Below, in pieces: positions 60,038-64,000 of a DNA stretch of 64,000 nt. Below the pieces are notes generated by a model that ran no database searches, was not told where the DNA came from, and worked only from the letters and a program-made list of their open reading frames with translations. The position numbers and the translations under genes were made by a program. Source of the stretch: Bretschneidera sinensis (Eukaryota; Streptophyta; Magnoliopsida; Brassicales; Akaniaceae); the NCBI GenBank assembly GCA_023935145.1, contig CM043700.1, positions 39,784,620-39,848,619 of the forward strand, given 5' to 3'. How positions within the stretch are numbered: position 1 is the first letter of the stretch; each line of letters begins with the position of its first letter.

Positions 60038-60450
60038 GGGTTTATTTCATAACAGATCCTTGAATTATGTACCCATAACATTTAATTCTCTGAAATATTA
60101 ATTTGGCACAAGGGGTACTTGAACTATGAATTAGTAGCAATCATCTCCTTAAATCTATTTTCTGGTGAGAAATTTAACCAAGTGAGGAACTTAAAGGAGA
60201 ACTTCACTAGTTCAATGGTTTCCCTATGTCCAATATTTAGAGCAAACATTTAGAATATAGTAATAATCAAATGGAAGAATCCCCTCTTGTTGTATTTTCG
60301 TTAAGTTTTTTACCGAACATTATATTTAAAGAGTTGATTGCTACATACTAATTCATAGTTCAAGGACCTCGTATGCAAAATTAATAGTTCAGAGAGTTAA
60401 ATATTATACATTCCTAATTCAAGTATAAGTGCTGCAATAATTCCTCAATT
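60038..60450. repeat. Foldback MITE
   Basis: Counterpart of 23836-24250, with matching arms and spacer. Confidence 0.7.
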
Positions 60451-60761
60451 ATATGAAATTAAATTGTAAAGAATTAACTTTCGGATTTTTAGTCTTTTGT
60501 GTATTCAAATAGTATATACACCACATATTGAGGAAATATGTTATTTTATAGAAGAAATAATATCACAATGAAAAATAAATAAATTAAACATCTTTTAAAT
60601 GATTCAATAAAATAAATAAAACAAGAACATAATGTAAAGCAAGACGTAACATTTGAACTCGATGGCGTTATTTGACATACCTTTTATTAACACACAAGGA
60701 TGATGCGTTACATATTTCTCATTAATTTACTAAAGGACATATTTTATAAATATATATAATT

Positions 60762-60870
60762 GTGATGCTTAAAGTCATTATTGAGTCTAATTGTAATGCT
60801 TATAAAAATTGTTACGAGTATTATCCCTCAAGTATAAACCATTTTCTCTTGCGGACCAAACACAACATTA
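60762..60870 (-). pseudogene. S1-like (SPH) gene, 3' remnant
   Basis: Same remnant and junction as at 484-587. Confidence 0.7.
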
Positions 60871-61280
60871 ATTCATTGGTAGTGATTAAAAATTTCGTTC
60901 GTATGCTATTATTTCAATGTCCCGAGTGGTCGAAGGATTTAATGGATTGAAATAATAAAAAATGCGTATTAAATGCACCTATGATGGTATTTAATTATCA
61001 GAAACATAATTTCTAGAAAAAACTGAATAAGAAATGATTTTCAGATAAAGATCCTCCTTTTTTGCGTTAAACTTTGGCACAATTCAAAGTTTTGATCTCC
61101 TCAAAAAGGCCTCATGAAAAAAAAAAAAGGGGGCAAAAACTTAAAAACTACATGGTATTCAGGTTCAGCATCAACAACATGACAACAAACCATAAAATCG
61201 AATATATTGCATCAAACAATAAGCCCAAAATCTACATGATGTAAATTAAAGATTTTGGCCTTTTAGTGTGTTGGTTAAGA

Positions 61281-61457
61281 CTTAAGAGGGATTTAGATCC
61301 CATTTAAGAATTGAAATTCAGTCAAGTTTACAGTGAGATTGAATGTCACATTATCAAATAAAAAGAATCTAAATCTAAATTTATCATGATGACATTCAAT
61401 CTCACCATGAACTTGACATTCATAACAATTTGGAAAAGATTCAAATCCAGTTAAGAG
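61281..61457. repeat. MITE-like imperfect inverted repeat (hairpin)
   Basis: Third copy of 1004-1180. Confidence 0.55.
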
Positions 61458-62458
61458 GATACTTTTTGCCCATTGTGGGTATGCGTTCGAGTAGTTGTAG
61501 GGTTTGAGCACCATCTTTAAAATAAGATGGTTTTCTATATATAATTCTTTCTTTTTTCTTGATAACTTGATATTTGGTTTTTTTAAAACGCAAAAAATAT
61601 ATAATAAAAAACACACAAATTATATTTATTATAGAAGAATAACTTCATCAATAAAATGGTTTTGTGAAGAAAATGGGAGAAGATTCTAGCCAAGAAAGGT
61701 TGATATGGTGTTATTCATTTCATGTGTTTGATGTCCCTCCCTCTTAATTTTCTGAGTTGTATCCTGTATTCGGACAGAGGAGGAGTAAGTTCCTTTAGAT
61801 TTGTTTTCTTAACTTGTTAAGTAATACACCTTCTTTCTCCAAGAAAAAAAAAAAAGAGAAATGGGACACGGAGTAAAATATTTCACAAATATCAAGAGCG
61901 CAAAATTTCAGAAGAACAATTCACTATAACAAATTGACCGCTTGGTCGCAACTAAAAATAGTTAAACTTATTATATTTTACCATGAAATCTATTAATAAG
62001 GAATGATTCCTCGTTTATAAGTGAATCATCATAAAATCTCATTCTGCTTCAGTTTAAATAATGGTATGATGGCTTTTAAAAAAATGTTGGTGTGATGGAA
62101 TATTGGGCATGTATGCATTTTCAAAAATCTTGTAAGACATTTGCATCATAAATAGAACTATAAACATTAGGGAAAATTATATTAACCACCTTGAGTTTTG
62201 ATTCGTTTTTCAATTACCTCCCTATTATTTGGGTAATGACATAAACATACATTGTCTTATTTGACTTTCACATTTTTGGACAGAACCCCCCTCCATGGAG
62301 TTTTCTGTCGGTCAAATTTCCTTTCTTCAATCTCCTGCTTGCCAAACACATCAACTCTCTTAACTAAGCAAAAATATTCAGTTTGAAACTAAAGACCACA
62401 CAAACCAAGCAAACAAGATCAACAAGGCCCAAGTAAATTTCGATTCCACGTCTATAAA
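61458..62458. other. Intergenic, no gene seen
   Basis: Parallel to 1181-2187. The dispersed repeat is at about 62165-62320. Confidence 0.45.
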
Positions 62459-62522
62459 TGTAATACCTGTATTCGTAAAGTAAAAGTAAAAAATTAATTT
62501 AATAAATATGACATGTAGTTAA

Positions 62523-62559
<37 letters not shown>

Positions 62560-64000
62560 AAAGAACTATTATTTTATAAAACAATTCTTAAAAAAAAAAA
62601 GGATGTGTGGATAGCATGTAAGGAAAAAGGAAAAAAACACAAGGTCCAGTGTGGAGAAGGAAAAGGAAGAAAAAGAAAAAAGAAAAGAAAAAAAAGGCAT
62701 ACAACACCTGGTAGTCCAGGTGTTGCTCAAAGGACACTAATCTTTATTTTAGGAAATGGTGGACATTGAGCACCATTTGGAGAAACAGTGCAACGGTGCC
62801 ACCGTTAATAAATCGTATAAAATTTTACTTTATTGAATTGTTTTATTTGTTTTACCAAATCCTATTTGGTTTTTTTCAAATTCAAATACGGACTAATCTA
62901 TTTCTTTAAACACTTGGGGACTGAAAATAATACTGAAAGAGTAAAATTTTAAACGGATTTACAGAATAATTTTATAAAGAGTCATGCGAAGCTCTAAGAA
63001 AAACAGAAGGTAATAATAACGTGGGTTTTATTTTTGAATTTTAACATACATAAAATTTCCCAAAATTCAAGGTGGGAATTTTCAAATGGTGTAAATTATG
63101 GAAGAATTGAAGAATAAATTAGAAATTTTAATATAAATATTTTGTCAAATGTTAACGATCAGCAACCGGGGGAAATTGCAAAAAAAATGAAGAAAGGCAA
63201 AGAGGTGATCCACGAGTAGCTTTAAGTGCTACGTGGTGAGTTAAATTTACTTTAAGTAATCAAGATAAATATGACATATATAGTGATAATATTTGAATAA
63301 ATTATTGACTTATGATTTGGTGATAGATAAAAATTGGTTGATAGCTATGATTGGAATAATTGATGTGTAAAGAAATTTTTTTATGAAAAATAATATTATT
63401 GGAATAATGAGTCGATTTAATAATAAAGGTGATAAGTGAAATTCTGGACGAGCTATGGATGATGATTTGATGTGATATACGAGGAGAAGAAATTAGTGAA
63501 ATTAATCAAATAGTAATTTGAGAAGAATCGGGATAACAAATTTGAATGTCTGAATACATGCGTGTTTTTATATTATTATACATATGCGTATTCCATACCA
63601 TTGTTTATATGCATATACATGAAATAAAAGAACCAGGAGGACCGCCGGTCTAAATGAAAACAATGATAGCCGGTATATGCTGGAAATATATAAAAACCAT
63701 GACAGCCAGTATATGCTGGAAATAAATGAAAACCGTGACAGTTAGTATATGCTGGAAATAAATGAAAACCGTGACAGTTAGTATATGCTGGAAATAAAAA
63801 AACAAGGAGGGCAACTGGTCTAAATAAAATAAAAGAACCGGGAAGGCAGCCAGTCTAAGATAAAACATGTCGACATGTGGGAAGACTTTTCTAATAATAA
63901 TAACATTTAAATTCACACATTGCATTTGTTTTAAATATTGATTGTTATTACTTAAGATGCTAAAGTGTTATTCATGATTATAAATTTATTGATAGATGAA
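62459..64000 (+). mobile_element. Ty3/gypsy LTR, third copy, cut by the window end
   Basis: Starts TGTAATACCTGT and follows 2188 onward. It contains a (TA)n run at 62527-62556 and a four-unit minisatellite at 63650-63800, one unit more than the other copies. Confidence 0.8.

Noticed and set aside
1..64000. CRISPR array, bacterial-type operon, tRNA or rRNA genes.
   Set aside because: No regularly spaced identical repeats with unique spacers and no RNA gene signature. The iMet-tRNA words found are retroelement primer-binding sites only 12 nt long.

Overview
This window is plant nuclear DNA, very probably from a eudicot. The evidence is the AT-rich background, intron-bearing fragments of an alpha-galactosidase (GH27) gene, a cluster of plant self-incompatibility-S1-like (SPH) genes, LTR retrotransposons primed from initiator tRNA-Met, TRIM elements, a CACTA-type terminus and foldback MITEs. 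I cannot name the species. I see no bacterial-type operon, CRISPR array, rRNA or tRNA gene.

The backbone is a segmental duplication array. One module recurs: foldback MITE, short S1-like 3' remnant, hairpin repeat, Ty3/gypsy LTR with a truncated gag (+ strand), copia-like 3' remnant, CACTA end, S1-like gene (- strand), gypsy LTR fragment (- strand), alpha-galactosidase exons, S1-like promoter remnant, MITE, second S1-like gene. Copies of parts of this module lie at about 1-11.7 kb, 12.3-21 kb, 22.8-36.6 kb (continuing at 56.3-58.9 kb) and 59-64 kb. Of seven recognisable near-full-length S1-like copies, only the one at 18661-19104 (- strand, 147 aa) reads through intact. The others carry stops, frameshifts or a CACTA-derived tail, and three more survive only as about 100 bp of 3' end.

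Three alpha-galactosidase loci are all broken. The one at 15521-16872 keeps a promoter, a signal-peptide exon 1 and three further recognisable exons, but has lost most of exon 2 and everything after exon 4/5. The third locus (36588 to about 56900) has its 185-bp first exon split by two large retroelement insertions, each with a target-site duplication. One is a non-autonomous gypsy-type derivative with chimeric LTRs, bounded by inverted TRIM sequences (36616-45928). The other is a near-complete Ty3/gypsy chromodomain-type element (46071-56272, - strand; LTRs of 2.5 kb, PBS, PPT, gag, zinc knuckles, protease, RT, RNase H, integrase, chromodomain-like tail) disabled by four in-frame stops and one frameshift.

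The most unusual feature is a family of TRIM elements (LTR 182 or about 323 bp, 91-bp internal region made almost entirely of PBS and PPT). They occur here as inverted pairs inside larger units with 5-bp target duplications, and they have donated one end of the LTR of the non-autonomous gypsy derivative. Coordinates of TE boundaries come from reading terminal TG/CA, PBS, PPT and target duplications directly. Family names are inference from motifs.
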